From the NCBI RefSeq assembly GCF_004681965.1, contig NZ_SMLL01000004.1, forward strand, positions 434,001 to 498,000: DNA of 64,000 bases, written 5' to 3'. This document shows positions 42,161 to 49,387 of the stretch, piece after piece; positions within the stretch are counted from its first letter, which is position 1, and every line of letters starts with the position of its first letter. This stretch comes from Ramlibacter rhizophilus (GTDB lineage Bacteria > Pseudomonadota > Gammaproteobacteria > Burkholderiales > Burkholderiaceae_C). A model generated the notes under the pieces. The model saw only the letters and a program-made list of their open reading frames with translations, searched no databases and had not been told where the DNA came from. Both the position numbers and the translations under genes were made by a program.

Positions 42161-42175
42161 TTTCCATTTTAGAAA
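42161..42175. promoter_or_regulatory. Second inverted repeat overlapping the IclR -10
   Basis: TTTC-CATTTTA-GAAA, 15 bp. The reverse strand holds TAAAAT (42171-42166), a likely -10 for the IclR gene. Its position over the promoter suits repression. Confidence 0.35.
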
Positions 42176-42273
42176 GTGATTCACGCGCCGGCCAGAACAT
42201 GGCGCTCGCAAGCCGCGGAGCGCGTCACGCGCCCTGCGGGCCGCACGACGACCCAACCGCAGTGAGCCTTCGC

Positions 42274-42714
42274 ATGAGCGACACCTTCTACGTCCTGAAC
42301 GGACCCAACCTCAACCTCCTCGGGGTGCGGGAGCCGCATCTGTACGGCAGCACCACGCTGCGCGAGATCGAGGCGCAGTGCCTGGAGGTCGCGCAGTCCC
42401 TGGGCTTTGCCTGCGAGTTCCGGCAGACCAACCACGAGGGCGTGATGGTGGACTGGGTGCAGGAGGCGCGCGAGAAGGCCGCCGCCCTGGTGATCAACCC
42501 GGCCGGCCTGTCCTTCCGCTCCATTCCGCTGCTGGACGCGCTCAAGACGCTGGACCAGCCCATCGCCGAGGTCCACCTGACCAACATCCACCGCCGCGAT
42601 GCGCTCTACCAGACCTCGCTGGTGTCCCTGGCGGCCACCGGCGTCATCTGCGGCTTCGGTCCCTTCGGCTACGAGATGGCGCTGCGCGCCGTGGCCCGGC
42701 GCCTGGCGAAGTGA
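42274..42714 (+). CDS. aroQ: 3-dehydroquinate dehydratase, type II
   Basis: 146 aa from ATG 42274. Type II landmarks are YVLNGPNLNLLGVREPHLYGSTTL (the Arg and Tyr of the active-site lid), FRQTNHEGVMVDWVQEA, INPAGLSFRSIPLLDAL and EVHLTNIHRRD (catalytic His). The NPAGLSFRS loop replaces the usual NPGAYTHTS-type stretch and is seen in catabolic relatives. It interconverts 3-dehydroquinate and 3-dehydroshikimate and so links quinate to the dehydratase at 39625. It precedes the second dctP copy by 41 bp. Confidence 0.92.
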   Translation: MSDTFYVLNGPNLNLLGVREPHLYGSTTLREIEAQCLEVAQSLGFACEFRQTNHEGVMVDWVQEAREKAAALVINPAGLSFRSIPLLDALKTLDQPIAEVHLTNIHRRDALYQTSLVSLAATGVICGFGPFGYEMALRAVARRLAK

Positions 42715-42743
42715 CCCGCGCTTTCCGTTTTTCCAACCCACTG

Positions 42744-43752
42744 AGGAGACATGCGATGAGACATCAACTCGACCGGCGCGCGGTGCTGCGCGCGATGGCG
42801 GCGCTGGCGGCGGCTTCGGGCGCCGGGGCGTGGGCGCAGGGGGCGCCGCAGACGCTGCGCTTTGCGGCGGTGTTCTCGGACAAGGACATCCGCGCCGAGA
42901 TGATCCGGCGGCTGGCCAAGGACATCGAGGGCGACTTCAAGATCGAGCCGCACCTGAACTCGACGCTGTTCCGCCAGGGCACCGAGCTGGTGGCGCTGCA
43001 GCGGGACAACCTGGAGATGGGCAACATCTCGCCGCAGGACATCTCCAAGCAGGTGCCGGCCTGGACGCTGTTGACCTCGGCCTACCTGTTCCGTGATGCG
43101 GGGCACCTGAACCAGTTCTTCGCCAGCGACCTGGGCGCGCAGATGAAGAAGATGGCCGAGGACCAGCTGAAGGTGAAGATCCTCGCGCCGGTGTTCTTCG
43201 GCACGCGCCACGTGGGCCTGAAGCCCAAGAAGAAGATCAGCGTGCCGGCGGACCTGGCGGGCATCAAGCTGCGCATGCCCCCGGGCGATGCCTGGCAGCT
43301 GCTGGGGCGTTCGCTGGGGGCCAACCCCACGCCCATGGCCTATGCGGAGACCTACACGGGCCTGCAGACCGGGGCGATCGACGGGCAGGACAACCCGCTG
43401 CCGAACGTGCAGAACATGAAGTTCAACGAGGTGATGTCGCAGATCGTGCTGACCTCGCACCTGGTGGGCTTCGACGTGCTGACGCTGAACCAGAAGGTGT
43501 GGCAGAAGATGGACGCGGGCCGCCAGCGCGCCTTCCAGCAGGCCGTGGACAAGGCGGTGGCCTGGAGCACCGCGGAGCACCAGAAGCGCGAGGCCGAGCT
43601 GGCCGAGCAGTTCAAGGCCGGCGGCCTGGAGGTGTACACGCCCAACATCGACGCCTTCCGCGCCCACGCGCAGAAGGTCTACCTCGCCTCCGACGACGCC
43701 AAGGCCTGGCCCGCCGGCATGCTGGAGAAGATCAACGCGATGAAGTCCTGAG
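42744..43752. repeat. 1,009-bp direct repeat, copy B
   Basis: Copy of 35044-36052 with no difference detected; it includes the ribosome binding site but no upstream promoter sequence. Transcription must come from aroQ. The flanks on both sides differ from copy A at once. Confidence 0.93.
42756..43751 (+). CDS. TRAP transporter substrate-binding protein (DctP family), copy B (orphan)
   Basis: 331 aa, identical protein to that at 35056-36051, including signal peptide. Unlike copy A it has no dctQ/dctM after it; it is followed by convergent FAH genes. Its position right behind aroQ suggests that expression is tied to aroQ induction, raising receptor dosage for the single permease. Its DNA identity with copy A indicates a recent duplication or gene conversion, or an assembly error. 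Confidence 0.93.
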   Translation: MRHQLDRRAVLRAMAALAAASGAGAWAQGAPQTLRFAAVFSDKDIRAEMIRRLAKDIEGDFKIEPHLNSTLFRQGTELVALQRDNLEMGNISPQDISKQVPAWTLLTSAYLFRDAGHLNQFFASDLGAQMKKMAEDQLKVKILAPVFFGTRHVGLKPKKKISVPADLAGIKLRMPPGDAWQLLGRSLGANPTPMAYAETYTGLQTGAIDGQDNPLPNVQNMKFNEVMSQIVLTSHLVGFDVLTLNQKVWQKMDAGRQRAFQQAVDKAVAWSTAEHQKREAELAEQFKAGGLEVYTPNIDAFRAHAQKVYLASDDAKAWPAGMLEKINAMKS

Positions 43753-43782
43753 GGAGTCCGCCCCGCGGACCGGCGCGCGGCT

Positions 43783-44601
43783 TCAGCCGCGCAGGTCCGC
43801 GGGCTCCCAGTCCTCCACCAGCGTGTTGACCAGCCGGCCGACCGATTCCACTTCGCAGACCACCTCCTGGCCGGGCCTCACGTCCACGGAGCCCTTCGGG
43901 GTGCCGGTGAGGATCACGTCACCGGGCGAGAGGGTCATGATGTCGCTGAGGTAGGCGATCAGCGACGGGATGTCGTGGATCATGTCGGCGGTCGTTCCCT
44001 CCTGCACCAGCTGTCCGTCCACGTGCGTCGTCAGGCGCAGCGCCATGGGGTCTGGCACCAGCGCCTTCGGCACCAGCCAGGGACCCAGCGCGGTGGCCGC
44101 GTCGCGGTTCTTCACCCGCAGGTTGGGCCGGTAGTACGGTTCGAGGAAGTTGCGGATGGCGTAGTCGTTGGCCACCGTGTAGCCCAGGACGTGGTCCAGG
44201 GCCTGCTCGCGAGGGATACGGCGTCCTTCGCGGCCGATCACCACCGCCAGTTCGCACTCGTAGTGCATGAAGTCCGCGTCCTGCGGCCTGCGCGTGAAGC
44301 CCCGGTGGCCGACGATGGCGTTGGCGGCCTTCAGGAACACGATGGGCTCGGCCTTCTGGGCGGTGAGGAAACTCGCCTGGTCCGCCGAGGACTTGGCCGC
44401 CAGCTCGCTGGCATGGTCGGCGTAGTTCAGCGCCAGCGTGAAGATCGTGCGCGGCTCGAAGGGGGCGAGCCACTGAACCTCGTGCGCGCCGAGCACGCGG
44501 CCATCGGCCAGCCGCACGCGCTCCTCGGACGCGCCGTCCTGCGCCGGCCACGGCGTGCAGCCGTGCACCGCGCCTCCATGCACCACGCGTCCCTGTCTCA
44601 T
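43783..44601 (-). CDS. Fumarylacetoacetate hydrolase (FAH) family protein, HpaG2-like
   Basis: 272 aa. The FAH fold is shown by EPRTIFTLALNYADHASELA, EPIVFLKAANAIVGHRG, YECELAVVIGREGRRIP (the metal Glu cluster), GYTVANDYAIRN, and LTGTPKGSVDVRPGQEVVCEVESVG. This family includes oxaloacetate decarboxylases, acylpyruvases and the two halves of HpaG isomerase/decarboxylase. It overlaps the second FAH gene by 4 bases, as in an hpaG1-hpaG2 arrangement. Substrate uncertain; a 2-oxo-hex-4-enedioate-type acid is plausible. Confidence 0.88.
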   Translation of the reverse strand: MRQGRVVHGGAVHGCTPWPAQDGASEERVRLADGRVLGAHEVQWLAPFEPRTIFTLALNYADHASELAAKSSADQASFLTAQKAEPIVFLKAANAIVGHRGFTRRPQDADFMHYECELAVVIGREGRRIPREQALDHVLGYTVANDYAIRNFLEPYYRPNLRVKNRDAATALGPWLVPKALVPDPMALRLTTHVDGQLVQEGTTADMIHDIPSLIAYLSDIMTLSPGDVILTGTPKGSVDVRPGQEVVCEVESVGRLVNTLVEDWEPADLRG

Positions 44602-45239
44602 GGCGTGCCTCCTTCACTGCGAATCGTGTTCTCGACGCGGCCCACGCCGTCGATCTCCACCGCCACGCGGTCGCCGGCCCGCGCGCGGGGCAGCCCGGCG
44701 GGCACGCCGACCAGGAGCACGTCGCCGGCTTCCAGCGTCATGAAGTCGGTGACCTCGGCCAGCAGCCGGGCCACCGGCCGGATCAGGTTGCCCGTGTCCT
44801 CGCTCAGCCTCAGCTCGCCGTTCAAGTAGGCACGCAGCGCGAGCCGGTCCGGCGATCCCACCTGCGAAGTCGGCACCACCGGTCCCATGGGGCAGAAGGA
44901 GTCGCGGCATTTCTGCTTGATGGGCGGGCGCAGGATCGTGGCGTGCGGCACGGTCACGTCGTTGACGGTCCGAAAGCCGGCGATGAACGCCAGGGCGTCG
45001 GCCTCGCGCACGCGGGCGCAGGAGCGGCCCAGCACCACGCCGAGCGTGGCGCCGACCTCCACCTCGTCCACGCCTGCGGGCAGCACGATGTCCTCGCCGC
45101 TGGAACGCCAGGTGTTGGCCGGCTTGAGGTACAGCACCGGATTCCTCGGCGGCTTGAAGTGAGGCGCGAGGTGCATGGCGGGCTCCGCGGCCTCCCAGGC
45201 GCTGCGGAAGTTCAGGAGGCAACCGACGACGGTTTTCAT
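44598..45239 (-). CDS. FAH family protein, HpaG1-like
   Basis: 213 aa, shorter than its partner because it lacks the extra N-terminal domain. FAH motifs include PPRNPVLYLKPANTWR, VEVGATLGVVLGRSCARV (the metal Glu position reads Ala-Thr-Leu instead of the usual E-x-E-LA), VNDVTVPHATI and LLVGVPAGLPRARAGDRVAVEIDGVG. The loss of the E-x-E motif may mean that this subunit is structural, as in some paired FAH enzymes. It overlaps both neighbours by 4 bases, so all three genes are coupled. Confidence 0.85.
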   Translation of the reverse strand: MKTVVGCLLNFRSAWEAAEPAMHLAPHFKPPRNPVLYLKPANTWRSSGEDIVLPAGVDEVEVGATLGVVLGRSCARVREADALAFIAGFRTVNDVTVPHATILRPPIKQKCRDSFCPMGPVVPTSQVGSPDRLALRAYLNGELRLSEDTGNLIRPVARLLAEVTDFMTLEAGDVLLVGVPAGLPRARAGDRVAVEIDGVGRVENTIRSEGGTP

Positions 45240-46120
45240 GCGAGCGCCTCGTAGCCGAACAGCTCGGCAGGGTTGTCCACCAGGATGCGCCGGAGTTCGT
45301 CCTCGCTGCGCACATAGCGGTACAGCAGCTCCAGCAGGTCGGCGTCATTGGGCGGCGGCTTCTTCGAGACCGGATGTGGCCAGTCGGAGCCCCAGACGCA
45401 GCGCGCGGGTGCGGCATCGATGAGCACCCGCGCGAGCGGAACCACGTCGTCATACGGCGCGCCCGTGCGCGAGATCTTCTCGCCCAGCGAGAGCATGACC
45501 CAGAAGTTGCCCCGAGCCAGCAGCTGGCGCAGCTTGGCGATGTTCGGGTCGCGATCGGGGCCCAGCGTGGCGTCCGGGCGCCCCATGTGGTCGATGAGGA
45601 CGGGAAGGTCCAGGTCCTCGAACCAGGACACGCTTTCGACGATGCCGGTCTGCTCCGGCTGCACCTTCATGTACCAGCCCAGCTCGCGCAGCTTGCCCAC
45701 CGCGCGATCGAAGGCGGGGCGGGTGAGCACGGCGCCCAGGGCCTGGCGGAAGGAGAAGCGCGCACCGCGCACGCCGGCATCGTGCAGGCGCTGCAGCTCG
45801 GCGTCGCTCGCGGACTCGAAGACCAGCGCATTGGCGCAGGCCTTGTAGCCGGGGCCGAGTGCGGCCAGCGCATCCAGCACGACGCGATGGTCTTCGCCGT
45901 AGGTGGTGGTCTGCACGATGATGCCGCGCCGGATGCCCAGGGCCTGGTGCACGCGCTGGAGTGCCTCCGGCGTGGCCGTGGGCATTTCGTAGGCGGCGCC
46001 CGGCCGCACCGGGTACTTCTCGCGCGGGCCCAAGATGTGGAACTGGCTGTCGATGGCGCCCGCAAGCGCGGGCCGGCTGGGTGCGCGCGGCTCGGGGTGG
46101 AAGGGGAAGTAGTCGGACAT
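45236..46120 (-). CDS. LigI-like amidohydrolase (amidohydrolase_2)
   Basis: 294 aa with PDC-hydrolase-like pattern: GAIDSQFHILGPREKYPVRPGAAYEMP (Q-x-H instead of H-x-H), VLIDHMGRPD, and WGSDWPHPVSKKPPPNDADLLELL (the strand-8 Asp is kept). It complements the relative at 6982-7881, which keeps H-x-H but has Asn at the strand-8 position. The N-terminal QFH resembles other metal-independent members of the family. Probably a lactonase for a dicarboxylate lactone acting before the FAH proteins. Confidence 0.85.
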   Translation of the reverse strand: MSDYFPFHPEPRAPSRPALAGAIDSQFHILGPREKYPVRPGAAYEMPTATPEALQRVHQALGIRRGIIVQTTTYGEDHRVVLDALAALGPGYKACANALVFESASDAELQRLHDAGVRGARFSFRQALGAVLTRPAFDRAVGKLRELGWYMKVQPEQTGIVESVSWFEDLDLPVLIDHMGRPDATLGPDRDPNIAKLRQLLARGNFWVMLSLGEKISRTGAPYDDVVPLARVLIDAAPARCVWGSDWPHPVSKKPPPNDADLLELLYRYVRSEDELRRILVDNPAELFGYEALA

Positions 46121-46135
46121 GCGTGGCGTTCGAGT

Positions 46136-46525
46136 TCAGTCGATGTAGGCGGTCAGCTCGCACTGCACCAGGATGCCGCCGCTCAGGTCGGTGGCCTGCA
46201 GCGACAGCCGGGCGGGGCGGTCCTGCGGGTCCGGAAACATGGCCAGCCACTCTTCGTTCAGCGGTCCGCGCTGGCTGCGGTCCTTCAGCCAGACGGTGAG
46301 CCTCACCAGGTGCTGCGGACCGCCGCCCGCGGCGGCCAGGACATTGCGCACGTGCTGGAACATGTGGGCGCACTGCGCCTCCAGCGTGCCGGCGAGCTGG
46401 CCGGTCGCGGGATCGGTGCCGTTGATCAGGCCGCTCATGAGAAGCGGCCCGACCTTCGCCGCGGCCGGTATGGGGTTGGCGTGGCTGAAGCCCTCCACGT
46501 GGAGGGTCTGGCGTCGGCTCTCCAT
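46136..46525 (-). CDS. RidA/YjgF family protein
   Basis: 129 aa from ATG 46525; an in-frame extension upstream overlaps the Bug gene and is ignored. The chorismate-mutase-like fold is visible: LHVEGFSHANPIPAAAKVGPLLMSGLINGTDPATGQL, QCAHMFQHVRNVLAAAGGGPQHLVRLTVWLKD and PARLSLQATDLSGGILVQCELTAYI. The Arg in PARLSLQA matches the substrate-carboxylate Arg. RidA-like proteins hydrolyse enamines/imines, but members in catabolic operons can be deaminases or lack that function. Second gene in the leftward operon. Confidence 0.88.
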   Translation of the reverse strand: MESRRQTLHVEGFSHANPIPAAAKVGPLLMSGLINGTDPATGQLAGTLEAQCAHMFQHVRNVLAAAGGGPQHLVRLTVWLKDRSQRGPLNEEWLAMFPDPQDRPARLSLQATDLSGGILVQCELTAYID

Positions 46526-46535
46526 GGGCCCCCGC

Positions 46536-47513
46536 TCAGTTGGCCTTGATGTTGGCCGCACGGATGATCGGAAGCCACGTGGACTCCTCCTTCGCCAGGT
46601 AGGCGCTGAACTCCTTCGGCGTCATGAACTGGGTGTCGGCACCGGCCTGGTAGAAGCGCGCCTTCACGTCCGGGTTGGCCAGCACGGTGCGCAGCGCGGT
46701 GCTGAGCTTGTCGATGACGGCCGGGGGCGTGCCGGCCGGGGCGAGCACGCCGGTGAAGGTCTGGCCCTCCACGCCCGTGATGCCTTGTTCCTGCAGGGTG
46801 GGCACGTCCGGCAGCCAGGGCACGCGCTTGGGCGCGATGACCGCCAGCGGGCGGGTGCGCCCGTCCTTGATGAAAGGCTGCGCCACCGACACCTGGTCGA
46901 TGTTGAACTGCACCTGTCCACCCAGCAGGTCGTTGGTGGCCGGCGCGTTGCCCTTGTAGTGCGCCGTGACCCACTTCGCGCCGGTCTGCTTCTGCAGCAT
47001 CTCGCTCAGGAGGTGGTTGGTGGTGCCGGCACCGGGCGAGGCCATGGTCACGCTGTCGGGCTTGGCCTTGGCGAGCGCGACCAGCTCGGGCACCGTCTTC
47101 GCCGGCACCGAGGGATGCACCTGCACCAGCAGCGGCGTGAGCGAGACGGTCGAGATGGGCGCGAAGTCCTTCTGCCAGTGGTAGAGCGGACGGCCGTAGA
47201 TGGTGGGCGAGTACAGCAGGGGCCCGTTGGCCGCCATGAAGAGCGTGTAGCCGTCCGGGTCGGCACGGGCGACGTGCTCCCCGGCCAGCATGCCGCCGGC
47301 GCCGGCCTTGTTCTCGACCACGATGGGCTGGCCCAGCAGCTTCTGCAGCTCGCCGGAGATGATGCGGGCCGCCCCGTCGACGTTGCCTCCCGGGGGATAG
47401 GGGACGACCAGGCGGACCGGCTTGCTGGGCCATTCCTGTGCCTGGACGGAGGGAGCGGCGGCCACCGCAAAGGCCGCGAGGGCGGCCGACAAAGGGGCGA
47501 TCAACTTGCGCAT
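46536..47513 (-). CDS. Bug/TctC-family periplasmic receptor
   Basis: 325 aa with a signal peptide (LIAPLSAALAAFAVAAAPSVQA). Motifs: WPSKPVRLVVPYPPGGNVDGAAR, ENKAGAGGMLAGEHVAR, LLSEMLQKQTGAKWVTAHYKGN. It heads the leftward operon Bug-RidA-amidohydrolase-FAH-FAH and should deliver the operon's substrate, probably an aromatic or dicarboxylic acid. No TctA/TctB genes are linked. Divergent from the flavin reductase gene over 194 bp that hold two 17-bp inverted repeats. Confidence 0.93.
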   Translation of the reverse strand: MRKLIAPLSAALAAFAVAAAPSVQAQEWPSKPVRLVVPYPPGGNVDGAARIISGELQKLLGQPIVVENKAGAGGMLAGEHVARADPDGYTLFMAANGPLLYSPTIYGRPLYHWQKDFAPISTVSLTPLLVQVHPSVPAKTVPELVALAKAKPDSVTMASPGAGTTNHLLSEMLQKQTGAKWVTAHYKGNAPATNDLLGGQVQFNIDQVSVAQPFIKDGRTRPLAVIAPKRVPWLPDVPTLQEQGITGVEGQTFTGVLAPAGTPPAVIDKLSTALRTVLANPDVKARFYQAGADTQFMTPKEFSAYLAKEESTWLPIIRAANIKAN

Positions 47514-47594
47514 GGGGTGTCTCCTGTCGTGGTTCGTGTCGCCGCACCACTCTAGGCAGGCCCGCCACGGCCATCAACGCCGATTCGGCGATTG

Positions 47595-47611
47595 CTTCCA
47601 CGGGATGGAAG
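47595..47611. promoter_or_regulatory. 17-bp inverted repeat, candidate IclR operator
   Basis: CTTCCA-CGGGA-TGGAAG, in the divergent region between the Bug operon and the flavin reductase-IclR unit. It has the same length as the other IclR operators in this window but different half-sites. Another palindrome, CGCCGA-T-TCGGCG, lies at 47578-47590. Confidence 0.45.
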
Positions 47612-47684
47612 TTGCGGGGAAATGGTCTCGGCACCGGCGGTGGCGGCGATTACGATCGTCTGCCTGGTGGGTCGAGCACCCGAA

Positions 47685-47701
47685 CTTCCATTGCTTGGAC
47701 A
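47685..47701. promoter_or_regulatory. Degenerate second copy of the CTTCCA repeat
   Basis: CTTCCATTGCTTGGACA keeps the left half-site and TGGA of the repeat at 47595-47611; centres are 90 bp apart. It ends 6 bases before the flavin reductase ATG. Confidence 0.3.
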
Positions 47702-47707
47702 GACGCC

Positions 47708-48331
47708 ATGCGCATCAATGCCGCCGACCTGGATCCGCAGCAGACCTACAAGCTGCTGACCGGCATCATCGTCCCGCGCCCCATCGCCTGGGTCGCGACC
47801 CAGTCGCCCGAGGGCGTGCTCAACGTGGCGCCCTTCAGTGCGTTCACCTTCGTGTCCAACAAGCCGCCGATGGTGGGCGTGAACGTGGGGCGCAAGGCCG
47901 GCGTGATGAAGGACACCGGCAACAACATCCGCGAGCGCGGCGAGTACGTGGTGCACATCGCCGACGAGTCGCTGCTGAACGCGGTGCACGAGAGCGCCGA
48001 GGAGCATCCGCCGGAGGTGAGCGAGGTGGAGGTGCTCGGGCTGCAGTGCACCGCCAGCGATTTCATCTCGGTGCCGCGGCTGGTCGCGCCGCCCGTGGCC
48101 ATGGAGTGCCGCCTGCACCAGTCGATCGCCTTCGGCGTGACTGGCTCGGAATTCATCGTGGGCGAGGTGCTGGCCTTCCACATCCGCGACGGCCTGGCCA
48201 GCAACTACAAGATCGACACGCTGGCGCTCAACCCGATCTGCCGCCTGGGCGGCCCGAACTACGCCACGCTGGGCCGCATCGTGACCCTGCGCGCGGTCGG
48301 GCAGACGGTGAAGACCGTTATCGACGGTTGA
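47708..48331 (+). CDS. Flavin reductase family protein
   Basis: 207 aa from ATG 47708; the frame is open upstream but without protein-like sequence. Motifs of the FMN-binding flavin reductase-like (split barrel) family are YKLLTGIIVPRPIAWVATQSPEGVLNVAPFSAFTFVSNKPPMVGVNVG, KDTGNNIRERGEYVVHI, and LHQSIAFG with GEVLAFHI. It could supply reduced FMN to a monooxygenase, or act on its own as a small flavoprotein. It pairs with an IclR gene 15 bp downstream. Confidence 0.9.
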   Translation: MRINAADLDPQQTYKLLTGIIVPRPIAWVATQSPEGVLNVAPFSAFTFVSNKPPMVGVNVGRKAGVMKDTGNNIRERGEYVVHIADESLLNAVHESAEEHPPEVSEVEVLGLQCTASDFISVPRLVAPPVAMECRLHQSIAFGVTGSEFIVGEVLAFHIRDGLASNYKIDTLALNPICRLGGPNYATLGRIVTLRAVGQTVKTVIDG

Positions 48332-48346
48332 TCCGACGTGCCCGGC

Positions 48347-49219
48347 ATGGCCCGCCCTGGATTACCGCCGGACAGCGCCGACGGCGCGCAAAGCGTGCGC
48401 CGCGCCCTGGCGGTCCTGCGCCTGGTGGCCACCGGCCAGGACCGGGGCGTGCGGCTCACCGACGTGGCGCGGATGTGCGGGCTGCCCTTGCCGACGGTGC
48501 ACCGCCTCCTGAAGGTGCTCATGGAGGAGACCGCCGTCGAGCAGGATGCGTCCACGCGCCGCTATCGCATCGGCCACGAGATCACGCTGCTCGGGCTGGC
48601 CAGGCCGGCCGGCCTGGCGCTTCGCACGGTGGCCGAGCCCGCGCTCACGGCGCTCGCGGCCGAGGTCGGCGACACGGTGTTCCTGAGTGTGCGGCACGGG
48701 TCCGACTCGGTCTGCATCGGGCGCTTCCTCGGCTCGCACACCATCCAGGTGCTGTCCATCGACGTCGGCGCGCGCAGGCCGCTCGGCGCCAGCGTGTCCG
48801 GCGTGGCGCTGCTGACCGGCGTCGAGGCGGCCGAGGCTGCGGCCGTGACGCAGGGCAATGCCGTGCGCCTGCAGGTGCTCGGCCGCAGCGTGCGGCAGGT
48901 CCTGTCGGCGGTGGCCGCCGCGCAGCGCCTGGGCCATGCCTACGCGCCGGTCGGCGTGATGCCGGGCACCAGCGCGGTGGCGGTTCCCATCCGGGACGCG
49001 GGGGGCAGGGTGGTGGGCGCGATCAGCATCGCGACCCTGGCCGAGCGGCTCGGGCGCGATCGGCTCCGCACGGTGGTGGCGGCCATGCAGTCGCATGTGG
49101 ACCGCATCACGGCACGCCTGATGGATATCGACCGATCGCGGGCCGGGGCGCACCCGGCGAAAAAAGGCAGGATCGGCGAAGAGGCCCTGAAAAAAGCAGG
49201 CCCGCCGAAGCGGGCCTGA
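48347..49219 (+). CDS. IclR family transcriptional regulator
   Basis: 290 aa from ATG 48347; GTG 48338 would add three residues. The winged helix is GAQSVRRALAVLRLVATGQDRGVRLTDVARMCGLPLPTVHRLLKVLMEETAVEQ; the effector domain has SVRHGSDSVCIGRFLGSHTIQVLSIDVGARRPLGASVSGVALL. The last 20 residues are Lys/Ala/Gly-rich and are encoded by a terminator hairpin for the opposite strand, so the C-terminus may have been extended by that element. Probable regulator of the divergent Bug operon. Confidence 0.9.
   Translation: MARPGLPPDSADGAQSVRRALAVLRLVATGQDRGVRLTDVARMCGLPLPTVHRLLKVLMEETAVEQDASTRRYRIGHEITLLGLARPAGLALRTVAEPALTALAAEVGDTVFLSVRHGSDSVCIGRFLGSHTIQVLSIDVGARRPLGASVSGVALLTGVEAAEAAAVTQGNAVRLQVLGRSVRQVLSAVAAAQRLGHAYAPVGVMPGTSAVAVPIRDAGGRVVGAISIATLAERLGRDRLRTVVAAMQSHVDRITARLMDIDRSRAGAHPAKKGRIGEEALKKAGPPKRA
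49189..49217 (-). terminator. Rho-independent terminator of the leftward Bug gene
   Basis: On the minus strand a GC-rich 8-bp stem (AGGCCCGC/GCGGGCCT with a TTCG loop, 49198-49217) is followed by GCTTTTTTC. On the plus strand the hairpin is followed by A residues, not T, so it acts only leftward. It lies inside the 3' end of the IclR gene. Confidence 0.75.
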
Positions 49220-49387
49220 AAAAATAGAGCGGCAACAGGACCTTGGTCACCTGCCGTGCGTGCAGCTCTGTGGGCGAGTATGGGTGGCGCCAGGCCCCCA
49301 CGTCATCACCAACCTGTCATGTCTACGCAGCCGAAGGACCTCAATTCAAGGCGTGGCGCTCACGCACATCGGGAAAGCGTGAATTAG

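Noticed and set aside
35044..43752. Composite transposon bounded by the two dctP copies
   Set aside because: The repeats are gene copies in direct orientation with no transposase or terminal inverted repeats.
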